Assembly: GCF_020520425.1 (NCBI RefSeq)
Contig: NC_079491.1
Coordinates: forward strand, 6,807,143-6,871,142
Length of the DNA: 64,000 nucleotides
Reading direction: 5' to 3'
Source of the DNA: Spinacia oleracea
Taxonomy: Eukaryota; Streptophyta; Magnoliopsida; Caryophyllales; Amaranthaceae
Positions 22,621 through 35,263 of the stretch are shown piece by piece. The notes beneath the pieces were generated by a model, which had not been told where the DNA came from, made no database searches, and saw only the letters and a program-made list of their open reading frames with translations. The position numbers and the translations under genes were made by a program. Position 1 is the first letter of the stretch; every line of letters starts with the position of its first letter.

Positions 22621-22969
22621 TATGTACTAAAGTGGGCCCCACTGTGAAATCCCGCAACAACTCTGTTAGCTAGGCTGCGCGCGCTGCAGCATAAGCTAAG
22701 TGAGGGTACAGACTACAGTACAGGATTTGGTGGTCCTAATTTCATCACTCTTGTCAGTTACAGCCACTGATGACTGACCCATTACATTACTAATTTGATC
22801 TTTCATCATATCGGTTTGTTTATGGATTATTACCTCCCCTTTCTAACATTAATAATTTACCACAAAATTTTAATGCTAATAAGAAAATAAATACTCCGTA
22901 ATCTTCTATTAGAACGGTTAACACTCACTTAATAAGTTAATTGTACCTATGTAAGACTATGCTATAGGT

Positions 22970-23290
22970 GGCACATAGCCGGGCCGACTTAAGACATGGT
23001 CGCGCCCAGCATTAAAAAAGCACGGCCCTACACGAGCACAGAGTTGGACCAAGCATGAGCCGCATTTTTTATAAAGAAAACAAAACAAAACCCGACATGA
23101 CAAAGCACACTAAATGAGTAAAACTAGGTTTAGGAAAAACGGGTCGAACTGAGCCAGCACGTGGGCCTGCTTTATGTCTAGGCCGCATTTTAAAATTTTC
23201 GGCCTGACATGTTGCAAGTGGGTTTGGTGTGGACTAGACCTGTTCAGGCCCATCCGAAGCCTAGACACCCAGCACGACCCACAACCATCT
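22970..23290. repeat. GGCCCGGCCC-type dispersed repeat, copy 2
   Basis: Same style as 21540-21820 (GCCGGGCCGACTT, AGCACGGCCCTACACGAG, CAGCACGACCCACAACC). The copies are diverged. Confidence 0.4.
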
Positions 23291-23723
23291 TTAGAATGTG
23301 TCTAGTAGTGAGTGAGTATGAATGTAGAAGTTGAGTAGGTCGTATTTTACATGAACTGGTAATGAAGTACTAAGAAAAATAAATACTTCGTACTCGCGTA
23401 ATGAAATAAGGTAAATAACTAATAGTCTATTTAGTTCATCATAAATATACTACCTGATCTAAACTTAGTTTTTTCTGATTTGGTGTGAACCTATTTCTCT
23501 AATCAGATCTAGTTTGATCTTATATGATTTGATCTACATTGAACTCTGATCTAATCTAAGCGCGCTTAAGGGCTACCTTTGTTTTTTTTACTAATTGACA
23601 TATGATTTTTACAAACCCCCTTTTATCTTGTGAATTGATACAAACTCTCTACTCTTAACAATTGTAACCTTAGGCTATACTTAAGAGAAACCGATTTAAT
23701 TTTAGCATACCATTTAGTTGATA

Positions 23724-24047
23724 CTCCCTCCGTATTTTTTTAAGAGATACACTTGGCCGGGCACGGGTATTAAGAAGAATAATTGAATGAAATAAAATAA
23801 TAAAGCAAGTGGGATTGGATAGATATTTTAATAATTAAATATGTGGGGACCATGTCATTTTGGTGGGTGGAGGGTGTGGTGGGTTTATGAAAATATTTGT
23901 TTAATAGGATGGTGGGTGATAGGGTATATTAGATGTATTATTTAATTAGATGGTGGGGTTGATAAGTTACTAAAAATGGCAAGTGTATCTCTTAAATAAA
24001 TACGGCCGGAAAAGACAAGTGTATCCCTTAAAAAAATACAGAGGGAG
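23724..24047. mobile_element. Stowaway-like MITE
   Basis: TA target at both ends; inverted ends CTCCCTCCGTATTTTTTTAA versus CTCCCTCTGTATTTTTTTAA. Non-coding. Confidence 0.85.
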
Positions 24048-24049
24048 TA

Positions 24050-25739
24050 AGAGCACACACTTTATTAGAGCTAGCATATGAAGTTATACTCTACTCACTT
24101 AAGGTGTGTCAAAATCACTTCCCGTATTTAACACGTTCAAGGTAGTTTGGCAAATTCTTTTACCCTATTAGTCTATTATATTAACCCATATATATATAGG
24201 GAATGGTAGATAAAATATAAATATTTGGAGGTTCCACACTTCCAACCGACACCCCACCCATCTCCATTCTCCACCAAGAGAAAAAACAGAAATGAAGCAG
24301 TCGAGTGCGCAGAGTCCACCACGCCCCCCACACCCGCAAAATCATGGAAGGGCCATAATCAATGACATCAACTTTAGATCGATAAAACCAACCAACCAAC
24401 AAGTTTCTCGTGATCATTTTTTAAGTCAAGATTTCACTATAATTAATTAAAGTTGCCCATTGTTTAATCTACAAACTTGCCCCCCCCTTCCCCACTCTAA
24501 ATTCCCATCAACTTGCTGGATTTGTTGTTGTGTGTTGTTGTGTTGTTTTTATGAGTGTAGGGCATCGTTTTTTGTTAGGTCAAAATTTCTAACTTATTAT
24601 TCCAACCTCCAACATGATCAAGAATTGTTTAAAGTAAATATATCAGATATGCGAGTTGGGTGCGGTAAAATTTTCAAACACGATCAATTAGTACACAATA
24701 TATATGTAATTCTTGAAATTCACTTCGATATAACTAATTAATTGTGAGCCGTTTCTTATTTCTGGTTTGTCGTTTTGTTAGGTCAAAACTTGAAACTTAT
24801 TCCACCCCCCCTCCCCCAAACATGATCAATAGTTGTTTTAAGTAAAGATATGCGAGTTGGGTACGGTGAAATTTTCAAGCACAATCAATTAATTCAACCG
24901 AAAGTTAAGCAGAATCTTTCAGTATAAGACGACGTAATTAAGTTAAGTAATATGTACGGAGTATAATGTGGTTTTAGAAAATTCATTTCGATCTAACTAA
25001 TTAAGTGTAAGTTGTTTCTTATTGTTGATTTGTTGTTTATTTTATAATACTTATATTTAAGTAGAGGTTAATTTGTTGGTAAATGGTGGTGTATATATAT
25101 CATCTTGAGCAAGCACAACAACTCATTAGGTGAGTGGTGAATTGGTGATGTATGTATACAACTAATATAAGTACATTTTTAATGCAAAATGTAACATGTA
25201 TAGAATATGACCTTACAACTTTTTTGTTGAGCATGTATTTATGTTTGCCCTCCTTGATGATTTTTTGAGGGAAAAGGCCAGGAAGCCGGAGATATTATTA
25301 ATTCATTGCCCTCCTTAATGATAAAGATAGGAAACTTAAGATTTTTTTTTTCTTTTTCTCGGTTGAAAAAAATAAGAGTTTATTACACACATAATATAAA
25401 TGTGTAATGTATAATAGCACATCATCCACATGTAACTAACATGATACCATAAATACATTGTATTTGGATAAGAAACAATTGTTTATATTCATAAAACAAG
25501 ATCGAAAAGGAAATCATTATCTTCGTTCCATAACTCCATTGATCCATTCTATATTCTTGTTGGGTTGTTTGTTTTAGGGCATTCGGGAAGGTTTTGAAAA
25601 AGCAATATAACTAATATGAACACTATTGAAATCATGGGTCAATAGCGTAACGAATTTTCCCTATTATTTCATAGAAAACGTTAAAAAACGAATTATGATA
25701 TTTCAACACAAACAAGACTATAAATTAAGTTTTTATTTG
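24050..25739. other. Intergenic, local tandem duplication only
   Basis: No gene is recognised. The stretch at about 24577-24740 is repeated, diverged, at about 24778-25020 (shared AACATGATCAA, ATATGCGAGTTGGGT, AATTTTCAA-CAC). The rest is AT-rich sequence with no supported frame. Confidence 0.5.
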
Positions 25740-26720
25740 TTTCCTTTTTTGGTGGTTCAATAACCCCATACTCCACACCATGTGGCAATAGATATAAGAT
25801 CAAATATGTGTCCTATTATTATAAAATTAATCTCGAAATCAAACCATTTAACTAAATCATATCCAAATTATCCTTACGAGTCAAAATCAATCATAAATAT
25901 CATATCTCTAACCGGCCAAAATTGACCACAACCCAACTTGTTCAATACAGAACGCCCACTCACATACTCCACACCATGTAACAAGAGATAGAAGATCAAC
26001 TCCGAGTCATATATATTATCATAAATTAAATCATGCAATCAAACCACATCACTGAACTAAATCATATTCGAATATTCCTTGCCAGTCAAATCAATCGTAA
26101 AAACCACATCCGTAACTGGACAAAATAGATCATAACTCAACTCGTTCAACACCAAACACCAACTCAATACAATTAATAAAGTCTCGAAGGTAATACCCAA
26201 AATCGCACCCCTATCAAAACCCTTGCAAAAAAAGTATTGCCCTCCTAAAATAGTAAAATCCCAAAATTATAATATTTCAATACAAAACACGCTAAACTAT
26301 TTGTTTTCCCTTATAGGGGGTTCAATAATCACATACTCCACACCTTTTAACAAGAGATAGAAGATCGATTAACTCCGAATCCTATTGTATAAATTGTTAA
26401 ATTTAAGTCTAAAATCAAACCACTTAACTATACCATGATGGCATGATTAGGTATCTCTTATCAGTCATAATCGGTCATAAAAACCGTATCCAGATATCAT
26501 TTACCAGTTAAAATTGATCGTAAAAGTCGTATTCACATATCCTATATCAGTCATAATCAATCGTGGAAACCACACCCCTAACTAGTCAAAATCGATTTTC
26601 ACTCAACTCGTTCAACACGAAACACCAACTCAATACATAGTACAATTAGTAAAAATTTCAAAAGTGATACCCAAAATCACACCCCAATCAAAACCCCTAC
26701 AAAAAAAAGTCTAGCCCTCC
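25740..26720. repeat. Diverged tandem repeats upstream of the RING gene
   Basis: The phrase CATACTCCACACC followed by an AGAGATA-AAGATC block recurs at about 25768, 25973 and 26334. Each is followed by blocks resembling CAAACCACTTAACTA and AACTCGTTCAACACGAAACA. Repeat spacing is uneven (about 205 and 360 bp). Non-coding. Confidence 0.6.
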
Positions 26721-28297
26721 TAAAAATAGTAAAATCCAAAACGTCTACCTATAGCCACTTAATTACTCCCTAGAAAGAGAAAAAAACGGGCAAAAAAAGG
26801 AAGAAAATCAAAGCAAAGGTTTTAGTAGTGGTGGGAAAAAAAATGAAAAGAAAGCTGCACAGAAAAGAAAAAGAGGAGAGAGAAAAATAGAAAATAGAAA
26901 AAAATAAAAATGGTGCGAATTGATGTTGTAGTAGTAGTAGTCCCCCTTCCCCGTACCCGTACTGGGTGTTGTACAACTCAGATTTCAGTTTACCCCACAA
27001 TCGAACAACGCCATTCTCTTCTTCTTTCCCCAACTTTTTCTGCCTCATTTCATTTCTTCTGCTATACTGCTGCACTTTGACAGTTTTTATTTTTTTTAAT
27101 TTTTTAATTTTTTGATTTTCATTAAATTTATTTTTAACGTTTTGTTCTTCCCCTGAAAATCCTCCCTAAAAATCCAAATGATTCTCCTTTCTTTCTCACC
27201 CCCTAGTTTTTCTCTCTCATCCTTACTGCCTTACCCTTTAAACTACCCCTTACCCACTTCTTGAATCATCAAATTTCATCATCGTTTTGTTTTCTTCTTT
27301 CATTTCAAGGTCAGTTTTTTTCCCTTCCTTTTTATGGGTTTTACTCTGAAATTTGTGATTTTTGTATGAAATGATTTCGTGGTTTATTTTGTTTTGATGT
27401 TTTTTGTGATGGGTATGCTTTGTTTTCCTGTTTTTTCTCTTTAATCGGATTATGGTTTGACAAATGGGTATTTTTTTCGGATGCTTTTTGTTTGTTTTTG
27501 TTCTTGGGAGATGATTATTGAACTTGAAAATTTCTGGGTTATCTTGTTAAAAAGATAATATTCTTTCATGCTTTCATTTAATCTCAAGTTCTGCGCACCA
27601 TAAAATCCTGCAAAATTTGGGCACCAGGAAACTTCTGATTATCCCCTGATTCCTATTGTATAATAACATCCTATGTTAGATAAAGATTAGTGTTTTTAAT
27701 TTGGAGAATGTGAGAATGCTTGTGATATGAGTAATCCTGCTGTTTTGAATATCTTCAGGTATTATTATCCTGGATTCTTTAGTTTATTTAATGATTTGTT
27801 GGTTGCTTCTATTTTGTTGAACATAATCACATTGTTCATATTAGCATTATTTCATTGGAACGGTTACTACTCCGTATGTTGTAGTCATTCTTTAGTTTGT
27901 TTAATGATTTTTTGGTTGATTCTATTTTGTTGAACATAATCAAGTTGTTCTTAATTTCTTATTAGCAATTTAGCATTGTTTCATTTGAATGGTTACTGTG
28001 TTGTAGTCATTTGTCATTCTAGCTGTACTCAAATATGCTAGACTTAACTCCTTTATGGTGCTTCATATGCACAAATTAGAGGGTAGTTTGTAGACTGGGC
28101 GTCGAACCGTGTTTCTTTGAATCAAGGGAATGGTGGAGTTGAGAGTATTTATTATGATTTGGGCTAATGTGTTCTTCTAAATAATTCAATTTGTTAGTAG
28201 TTCCTTTTTCTTTCATTTCAAAATGTGTTGTTTGGAAATTGGAACACATTAATCATAGGATTTTAACATTAGTTTGGATGGGGTTTTCTGCAGGAGC

Positions 28298-30762
28298 ATG
28301 TTTGGAGGTGGTGATACTAATCCTATGCTTCCTGTTCACATGGATGGTGTCAGGTTGCCGTACAATTCCGGTATAGTGCCGTCAATGCAATTAGATGGTC
28401 AGTCTTGTTTAGCCATTCCTTTTTTACTACATACTTATTGGCACTTTCATACTCTGATTACTGGCATTACTTGTTTGCTTGAACTCCTGATATGGTTGGT
28501 GTGAGGTTGTTGGAATCCATGTCTTATCTTGTCTAATGAAAGTTTTCTGCTTGATCGCTTTTGTGTAAGCGTTTTATGCTTGTATTTTAACATGATTTGC
28601 TTACTGCTTACTTGCCTGTGGGTGGGATTCAGTGATTGAGTATGTTTTTTCGGCAGTTTGCATTTTGTCGTTGACTCGTTGGATAATGGTTGTATTGAAC
28701 ACGCACTTGACACGAACTATTCACCTCTTCAGAACTGTTGTTCTGTTGTCGATTGTCACAATTGAGTCTGTGATTTCCCCTCCCTTATAGTTCAGTGTAA
28801 GAATCAGCAATTCCCAGTGTGTTTGGTTGGAATACTTGCAATGGCTATTCACCCTTTTCATTCAGCATTTCAGCATCATTTATTTTTTCTACAATCCTAC
28901 TTCAAAATTAGACTTGTAATTCATGAATAATATTGATCTTGATCTTCTATCTGTCGTGATTTTAGAACTAACACCAAAAGTGTTGCATTGATTTAAATGG
29001 CAGCTCTCTTTGGCTGTAATGCTGATGTAATGAACATGGTTGAGGGCAGGAACACATCCCTGGCAAATCTACCTGAGAAATTCGGAAGGGGCACGTCTAT
29101 CTACAGTCAACATAAGCTTCCCGTGACATCGTATGACAACTTTTGCCAGAATGGAGCTGGGCAAGCCAGGAATATGGTGAAGCAAGGCCGCGTTTCTACT
29201 GGGCTCAAGCTTTCGTATGGAGAAGAGGAGCACAATTCTTCAATCTCATCTGCTGGAGAAAACGTAATGGTTAATCTATCATCAATGCTGTCACGTAATG
29301 ATAATCTGCAAACAGAATTTGCGCGACAGGGTGATGAATTTGATCAGTATATCAGGATCCAGGTGCATATTTCTGTTCTCTATGTGTTTATCTAGTGATT
29401 TCGTAATCTTTTACTTATTGAACATTCACTCCCTAGAGAAATGTAATTTTTTTGAAGTAGAAACGAAAATTTAGGGGCATGATATCATCTTGCATATTAC
29501 ATTTAGTTAAAACATACTGTATATATCTTGGGTACCAAATATTAATGATTGTTGCTTATATCTTGTCCTGTAGACCTTCCTCGTCGTTTTCTGACTTGAT
29601 TTTCTCGACGGTGGACGCGATTCAGTCTTTTTTATCTGGTTAGACGGTTTACTCATTAACCAATCACATGTAGCTTCCCCAATGTGTTTCTTTGTTTGTG
29701 CAATGTCACCAATATTATTGAACTGAAATAGTTGATGGAATGGAAATAGTTCATAAAGTATACTCTCTTTTACTCTGTATTTTTGTGTTTGTTTGATTAC
29801 ACTAGTAATATCGGATGGAAACAACTGTTTACATAAGGCTTAGGTGCACTGAGAACATGAATGTACTCCGTTCTATTCGACTTATTTTGTTTGAACTTAT
29901 CTTAACTTATTTTATCTGAAAACAAAACTTATTTTGACGGAAACAAACTTGTTTGTGTGTTAGAATGTCTGAAAACAAACTATTTTTTTCTTCTGAACTG
30001 AATTTATCTGAACTTATTGTGTCTGAAATAAGTCAAAATAAGTCGAACAAAACAAAGCCTCTAATTTAAGGAGAGATTCTTACTGTTTGCGATCTTGAAA
30101 ATCACACATAAGTTGGTAAGTAATTCAGCAAGGAAATTCTCCTGAACTTCTCTGCTAACTTGCTAAGTGTCAAATCATGTGAATCCATTAAACTAAGTGC
30201 TAAATCAACCCGACTACCCATCCCTAATCTTGCCATTTTAAAACAGGAAGAAAACATAAAGAAGGGCATTGCAGAACTGAAGCATCGACACACAGTTTCT
30301 CTCTTAAATGCTCTCGAGAAAGAAGTCAGTCACAAAATACATGAGAAAGACATAGAGATAGAGACCCTGAACCAGAGAAACAAGGAGTTGATGGAGAAAA
30401 TAAGGCAGATAGCTTTAGAAGCTCAATCCTGGCACCTGAGAGCAAAACAGAACGAGTCCCTTGTCAACATCTTAAAGAACAACATCAATCAAGTCGTTCT
30501 ACAAGGCGGTAACACATTGTTGAAGGAAGGTTGTGACGAGAGCATAGCAGACGATGCTGCTTCTTCTTGTAATCAGAATGTTCCAGAATCTTCTTCTTGT
30601 AAAGAGATGGTGCATTGCAAAGCATGCAAAAGTAAGGAGGTTTCTGTTCTGCTGTTGCCTTGCAGGCATTTGTGTCTTTGTACAGACTGTGATGGTTTCC
30701 TTGACATTTGCCCTGTTTGTCGAGTGAAGAAGGCTGGAAGCTTACTAGTGTACATGTCTTAG
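28298..30762 (+). CDS. BOI/BRG-type RING E3 ubiquitin ligase, three coding exons
   Basis: Coding exons 28298-28397, 29004-29362 and 30247-30762 join to 324 aa. A non-coding first exon probably ends near 27309 (CATTTCAAG before GTCAG), leaving a 5'UTR intron of about 1 kb that ends four bases before the ATG. The N-terminus starts MFGGGDTNPMLPV, close to family members. The middle (about residues 160-235) is helical coiled coil (KKGIAELKHRHTVSLLNALE onward). The C-terminal RING reads C-x2-C-x11-C-x-H-x3-C-x2-C-x7-C-x2-C and ends in GSLLVYMS. BOI and BRG proteins ubiquitinate targets such as BOS1 and act with DELLA proteins in stress, cell death and flowering; that function is family knowledge, not shown here. 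Frames are intact. Intron 2 (29363-30246) holds a MITE-like insertion. Confidence 0.9.
29860..30065. repeat. AACTTATCTGAACTTA-type repeat in the RING gene intron
   Basis: Short phrases of the AACTTATTTTATCTGAA type repeat here, with inverted ends around CGACTTATTTTGTT and AATAAGTCGAACAAAAC. Relatives lie at about 44490-44665 and 59970-60135, so this is a small mobile repeat family. Confidence 0.5.
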
Positions 30763-31271
30763 AAGTGAAAAAAAGACGAGGTTTGATGAATATGTCGACT
30801 AACAAAGTATATCAAAAATTCTTGAAGGATTTTTTACTGACTTCTCATATAGCGGCGTAGCTGTCTAGATTTTTTTCTTCTTTTTTTCGAGTGATTTCTG
30901 TTGTGCAGAGGCAATGAGGAAATACTGCTTTGTGGTATCAGGAAGTTTTTGAAGTATGTTCAGGTACAACTACTTGTATTGAAATACTCAGAAGTAACAG
31001 CTGATTTGATCCTAACCATAATTGACTGGGAAATAGTTCCTTCTGCTGAATGGGAAGAAGTGCGTTTTAGCTTCTTTTTGTGGTCATCTTTTTATATATC
31101 TGTGACAAAGGTATTGTTCATGCTTAGAGTTGGGCACATGTCAGGCGGCTGTCGGGCCCCGTGTGCCTCTCTCTTTCCATTAGTGTGGCCTATGCATTTC
31201 CCATGTTGGGCTGGGCTGGATCTTTTCTTGTTAGCTCTCTCTTACTCATTTTAAGATTATTTTAAATGACA

Positions 31272-32349
31272 TATCGCTAACTGCTGTACCCGGGTACAGC
31301 CAGCTCTGGCTGTACCCCCCAAAAACGACGCGCTCATATTGTTTGTTCATACTTGTCGACTGTTTCTTCTTTTTTATTGTACTGTTTGTTCATTCTTATT
31401 GTACTGTTTGTTCTTTCTTGTTGTACTGTTTGTTCATTCTTGTTGTACTGTTTGTTCTTTCATGTTGTTTTTTAAATTCATCATCAAATTTTCATAATTG
31501 TTGTATTTTTTGTTCTTTCTTCTGGAATTTTATGTTCTTTTTTATATTGTTTGTTCTTTCTTGTTTATTTGTTTGTTTATAATAATCATATGGTTAATGT
31601 TCATAATTAAACTCTTCATTAATCTTTTATTCTTTCTTTTTGTATTGTTTGTTCTTTCTTGTTGTACTGTTTGTTCTTTCTTGTATTCATCAAACTTATT
31701 GTTGTATTGTTTGTTCTTTCATGTTGGCTTTAAAATTCATCATAAAATTGTTTATAATTGTTGTATTGTTTGTTCTTTTTTCTGGAATTTTATGTTCTTT
31801 TTTATATTGTTTGTTCTTTTTTGTTGAATTATTTGTTCTTTCTTGTTTATTTGTTTGTTCATAATAATTATCTGCTTTATTGTCTGTTCTTTCTTGTTGT
31901 ATTGTTTGTTCTTTCATGTTGGCTTTAAAATTCATAATGAAATTGTTCACTTCATTGGTCTTTTATGTTTTTACAAGCGCCTATATTGTTTATTTCCAAA
32001 TAAATAAATAAATGTTCATTTCCAAAATAGTAAATGTTCATTCCAAATAAATAAATAAATGTTCATTTCCAAAATAGTAAATGTTTATTCCAAATAAATA
32101 AATAAATGTTCATTTCCGAAATAGTAAATGTTCATTTTTGTAGTTTATTTCCAAATAAATAAATAAATGTTCATTTCCAAAATAGTAAATGTTCATTCCA
32201 AATAAATAAATAAATGTTCATTTCCGAAATAGTAAATGTTCATTTTTGTACCAGTATATTAATGATCATTTTAAACAACACAAACGACATCATTTTGGAT
32301 GGGGGTACAGCCAGCTTTGACTGTACCCGGGTATAGCCAAAAATTTGCA
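31272..32349. mobile_element. Mutator-like element made mostly of minisatellites
   Basis: A 10-bp direct repeat TTAAATGACA flanks it (31262-31271 and 32350-32359). Inside each end is a strong inverted repeat, CTGTACCCGGGTACAGCCAG and its near complement, which is itself partly palindromic. The interior has two arrays: about 31330-31960, repeats of the TTGTTTGTTCTTTCTTG type with spacing near 22-25 bp; and about 31990-32250, units of roughly 46-60 bp with AAATAAATAAATAAATGTTC and CCAAAATAGTAAATGTTC. There is no transposase. The open frames seen here only reflect the repeats. Confidence 0.68.
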
Positions 32350-32531
32350 TTAAATGACAACTTGACTTGTTTAGCTGTGCTTTTGTTAAATTTCTAAAAC
32401 GATGGCCAATTATGTGTAGGGCTTGGACAACTTTCCTGCTAGCCCGGTCCATGCCCAACTTCATTCTATGCGTAATGGACTTTTATAATACTCCATAACA
32501 TAACAAAACAGTTGAACATAATAACAACATA

Positions 32532-32791
32532 CTTCATCTGTCCCTTAATACTCGCACCGTTTTGACTTTTTGCACTATTTACATAATTCACTTTGACCCT
32601 ATTTTATTTCTAGTATATAAAAAAAATGTTAGTATATAATATAGTGTTGGCTTCATTTTAATATATATTTTCAAAATATTAATTTTTTTTATAAGTTTTT
32701 ATAATATGTAGTTAAAGATATTGGTGGTCAAAGTTGTGCATCGGCATGAGTGTCCAGTCGAAACGGTGCGAGTATTAAGGGACGGAGGGAG
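32532..32791. mobile_element. Stowaway-like MITE
   Basis: TA at both sides; ends share CCCTTAATACTCGCACCGTT in inverted form. A close relative of the same length is at 58894-59156. Confidence 0.85.
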
Positions 32792-32915
32792 TACAAAGTA
32801 GTACTATTCAGTTTTTAGAAAGATAGTCTTATGTGGTAGAAATAATGAAATTGGTTTGGACTTTGTGGATTTGGAGTTGGCAAACTATTTCAGATATGTT
32901 TTTCTTTGGGCGTAA

Positions 32916-33012
32916 ATGAAGTATAAGGGCAATATACAGTACAAATGGGGGTGAGGGATACGAACCTGTACAGGCTCTCAGTATTAATTATTAGGCCAAG
33001 ACTTTATCGGTA
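32916..33012 (-). mobile_element. Decayed tRNA-derived SINE copy
   Basis: On the minus strand it resembles the SINE at 51764-51888: GTCTTGGCCTAATAATTAA (A-box region) and CAGGTTCGTATCCC (B-box region), then the CCCATTTGTA block. It is diverged and no clear target duplication remains. Confidence 0.5.
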
Positions 33013-33380
33013 TACTTCATATATGATGAAACTACAATAAGTATAGAGCTATGGAGTCATACCGAGAAGTAGAGATAGCAGGTTGGTTGGTAGTCACTTA
33101 ATGTTGATGATGCAAGTAAAGGATCTCCGGGACCAAATGGGAGGAGGTGACGTATTCAAAGATGATAGAGGAGAAGTTGTTGCGTTTGACAACAAATTTT
33201 GGGCATTGTTCTTTATTCAAAGCATAGTTAATGGCATTGGGCCATTGGCATAAAGGGCTTAGAGATTGCAATTCAACTCCAAACAAAAAAATGAAAAAAT
33301 ATATCTAGTGGTCCAAATTCCAAATGAACAATTTAGCTTGTGTCGAATCTTAGACTTACATAATAAAGAAAGTGGAAGAG

Positions 33381-33575
33381 TTTTTTTTTTTTTGGTTCTA
33401 CTACGAGGAGTTCCCACCGCCTTCGGCGAGGTAATCTCCCGTGGGAGTTTGCATGGGTACCTCGATGGGCAGCATCTCTCCCAGTTGAGATTTTTTCCAT
33501 TCTCAAGGCTCGAACCCGAGACCTTGGTTAAGGAGCAAGAGGCCCTTAACCACTCATGCCAACCTCAATTGGTAA
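33381..33575 (-). mobile_element. SINE with poly(A) tail and target duplication
   Basis: Read on the minus strand, it begins near GAGGTTGGCATGAGTGGTTA (A-box-like), followed by GGTCTCGGGTTCGAGCCTTG (a good B box), and ends in a poly(A) run, seen as T's at 33381-33393. A 12-bp duplication AAAGTGGAAGAG flanks it at 33369-33380 and 33576-33587. The clean duplication suggests a fairly recent insertion. Its internal promoter motifs are tRNA-derived; it is not a tRNA gene. Confidence 0.85.
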
Positions 33576-34365
33576 AAAGTGGAAGAGTTGAATGTGCACA
33601 CTTTATCATTTTATCAACCATTGGCAATTTGGCACAATACACTTTCCGTTTGTTATTACGGAGTAATGGTTACACTTTGATGTTTGACACTATTTTTAAA
33701 TTTCAGTTTGACTACTTTTAATGTCTCTTATTGTTCGCTCCATTTGAGTTTTGACACAACTTAAAATGTAAATATATCCAATTATAGACGCGTAAAGACT
33801 CAAAAAAATTAATATTCTAACAAGATCGCTACATAACTATATTATTTCTTAGAGATACATGAGAATGTAGAGTCTAACTTTTAAAGTTTGGCCCCGAAAA
33901 AAATCACAACGAGACAAACATTAAGCGGGGAGTATCATTATTTTTGGGTAAGGAATAATATAGTCGTGTGACATCTTGCCTGATTCGTCTCAATACATAA
34001 TTTTGGAATATCAGTTTTTTTTAATAAGTATAATGTTTACGAATACACAAATAGATACGGAGTATATTAGTGCTCAAATGCGTGAAAAGATAAAGTGTAA
34101 CTATTAAATCGAATCAGGAAAAACAGTTCTCTTACAAAAGTTCTTGAATGCACAATATGTACAATTTTATTGTACACCGAGATCACTTTTATCAAGAGTT
34201 TTTTTTTGGTAACTTTTAACCAGTTTTTAGTGATTTTAAAGGAATAATTTATATTAAAATGAAAATTTTAATCATTAAAAAATAGGTAACTTTTAAACAT
34301 TTAAAGCTACTCCGTAACTTTTTACTTCGGTGTACGATATTTACATTGTACACCATTTTAAAATG

Positions 34366-34619
34366 CTCCATCCGTTCCGTAATGATGTTCCAATTTAGAA
34401 TTTTAACACTATTCATAAGAGATAATCTTCTAAATTATTTGCAATACATAAGAAAAAAAAAAACATATTCATATGAGATCTTGTTTAATTTGTTTCAATT
34501 AACACTTTAATAATATTTTTTTTTTCCACTAATGTATAATTAAAGATATAAATGATATAAAATGTACATTGATATAAGTAAAAAATATAATTTGGAATAT
34601 CATTATAAAACGGAGGGGG
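34366..34619. mobile_element. Stowaway-like MITE, decayed
   Basis: Ends CTCCATCCGTTCCGTAATGA and CATTATAAAACGGAGGGGG are imperfect inverted repeats. The TA target is damaged on the left. Confidence 0.65.
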
Positions 34620-34746
34620 TACGGAGTAAGAATTTGTGGTTCTCTTTAACGCAATGGCATGTTGTTAATCCAAAGCTTACTTCCTTTAGGGACTTTTACC
34701 TTTCACCAAAAATAAAATAAAAATGTTGTTAATCCAAAGCACGATC

Positions 34747-34800
34747 TATATAAAAAGCACATCCGATATTAACATTAATCCAAAGCACGACCGATATAAA
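34747..34800 (+). promoter_or_regulatory. TATA box and short direct repeat before the upstream PPT exon copy
   Basis: TATATAAAA at 34747-34755 lies about 90 bp before the ATG at 34841. AATCCAAAGCACGA followed by an A/T-rich TATA-like word occurs twice (near 34731 and 34781). This sequence is not shared with the other exon-1 copy, so the two copies have different upstream regions. Confidence 0.4.
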
Positions 34801-34840
34801 AAAGCAAAATGCACGCCTTCTTCATATTCAGAGCTCCAAA

Positions 34841-35263
34841 ATGCAGAGCTCTGCAATATCAATCTCACCTTCATTACCACACCTTAAACCTCTCCAAAAC
34901 CCTAGTTTTCAACACCGTCGTCTTCCTCCTCTCAATTCGTTCTCTGTTCGTCCTTCTTTATCCTCCGCCATCACCTCTGTGCCGCGTTTGACCATAGTCA
35001 GAAGCTCGAGTGAGGAGGACTCTAGTTTTAATCCGAGCCGTCGATCATCGCGATTTGATGGATTGTTTTCTTCGCCGTCGTTGAATTTTTCCGGCAAGAG
35101 ATCGTCGCAGGATGATTTCGCCGTTAAAGCGACGTCGTCGTCGTTGCCTGAGAGTGCGGATTCCGACGAGGCTCCGCAAACAATGTCGCAGACTTTGGAG
35201 ATCGGGATTTTGTTCGTGCTTTGGATTGTTATTAATATCTACTTCAACATTTACAACAAGCAG
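34841..35263 (+). pseudogene. Duplicated PPT first exon (orphan or alternative first exon)
   Basis: This is a 141-codon open frame, homologous throughout to PPT exon 1 (37201-37614) and ending at the same splice donor (AACAAGCAG before GTTGAG). It would encode a plastid transit peptide and the first residues of the mature translocator. The duplicate also carries part of intron 1: blocks at about 35420-35530 and 35670-35750 match 38545-38640 and 38770-38850. No exons 2-9 follow before the second copy. The conserved [15 protein letters not shown] is changed here to [15 protein letters not shown], suggesting relaxed constraint, yet the frame and donor are intact. An out-of-frame ATG lies upstream at 34809. 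It could be a decaying partial copy, or an alternative first exon spliced to 39150. Confidence 0.8.

Noticed and set aside
24181..24741. Two frames of 78 and 93 aa
   Set aside because: No recognisable domain, and the second overlaps a local tandem duplication; no splice or start context favours coding.
31343..31950. Hydrophobic Phe/Leu/Cys-rich frames on both strands
   Set aside because: They are direct translations of the TTGTTCTTTC minisatellite inside a transposon, with no start context or conserved motif.
34809..34991. Upstream ATG frame overlapping the first PPT exon copy
   Set aside because: It is out of frame with the PPT homology and has no family resemblance; at most it is an upstream ORF.
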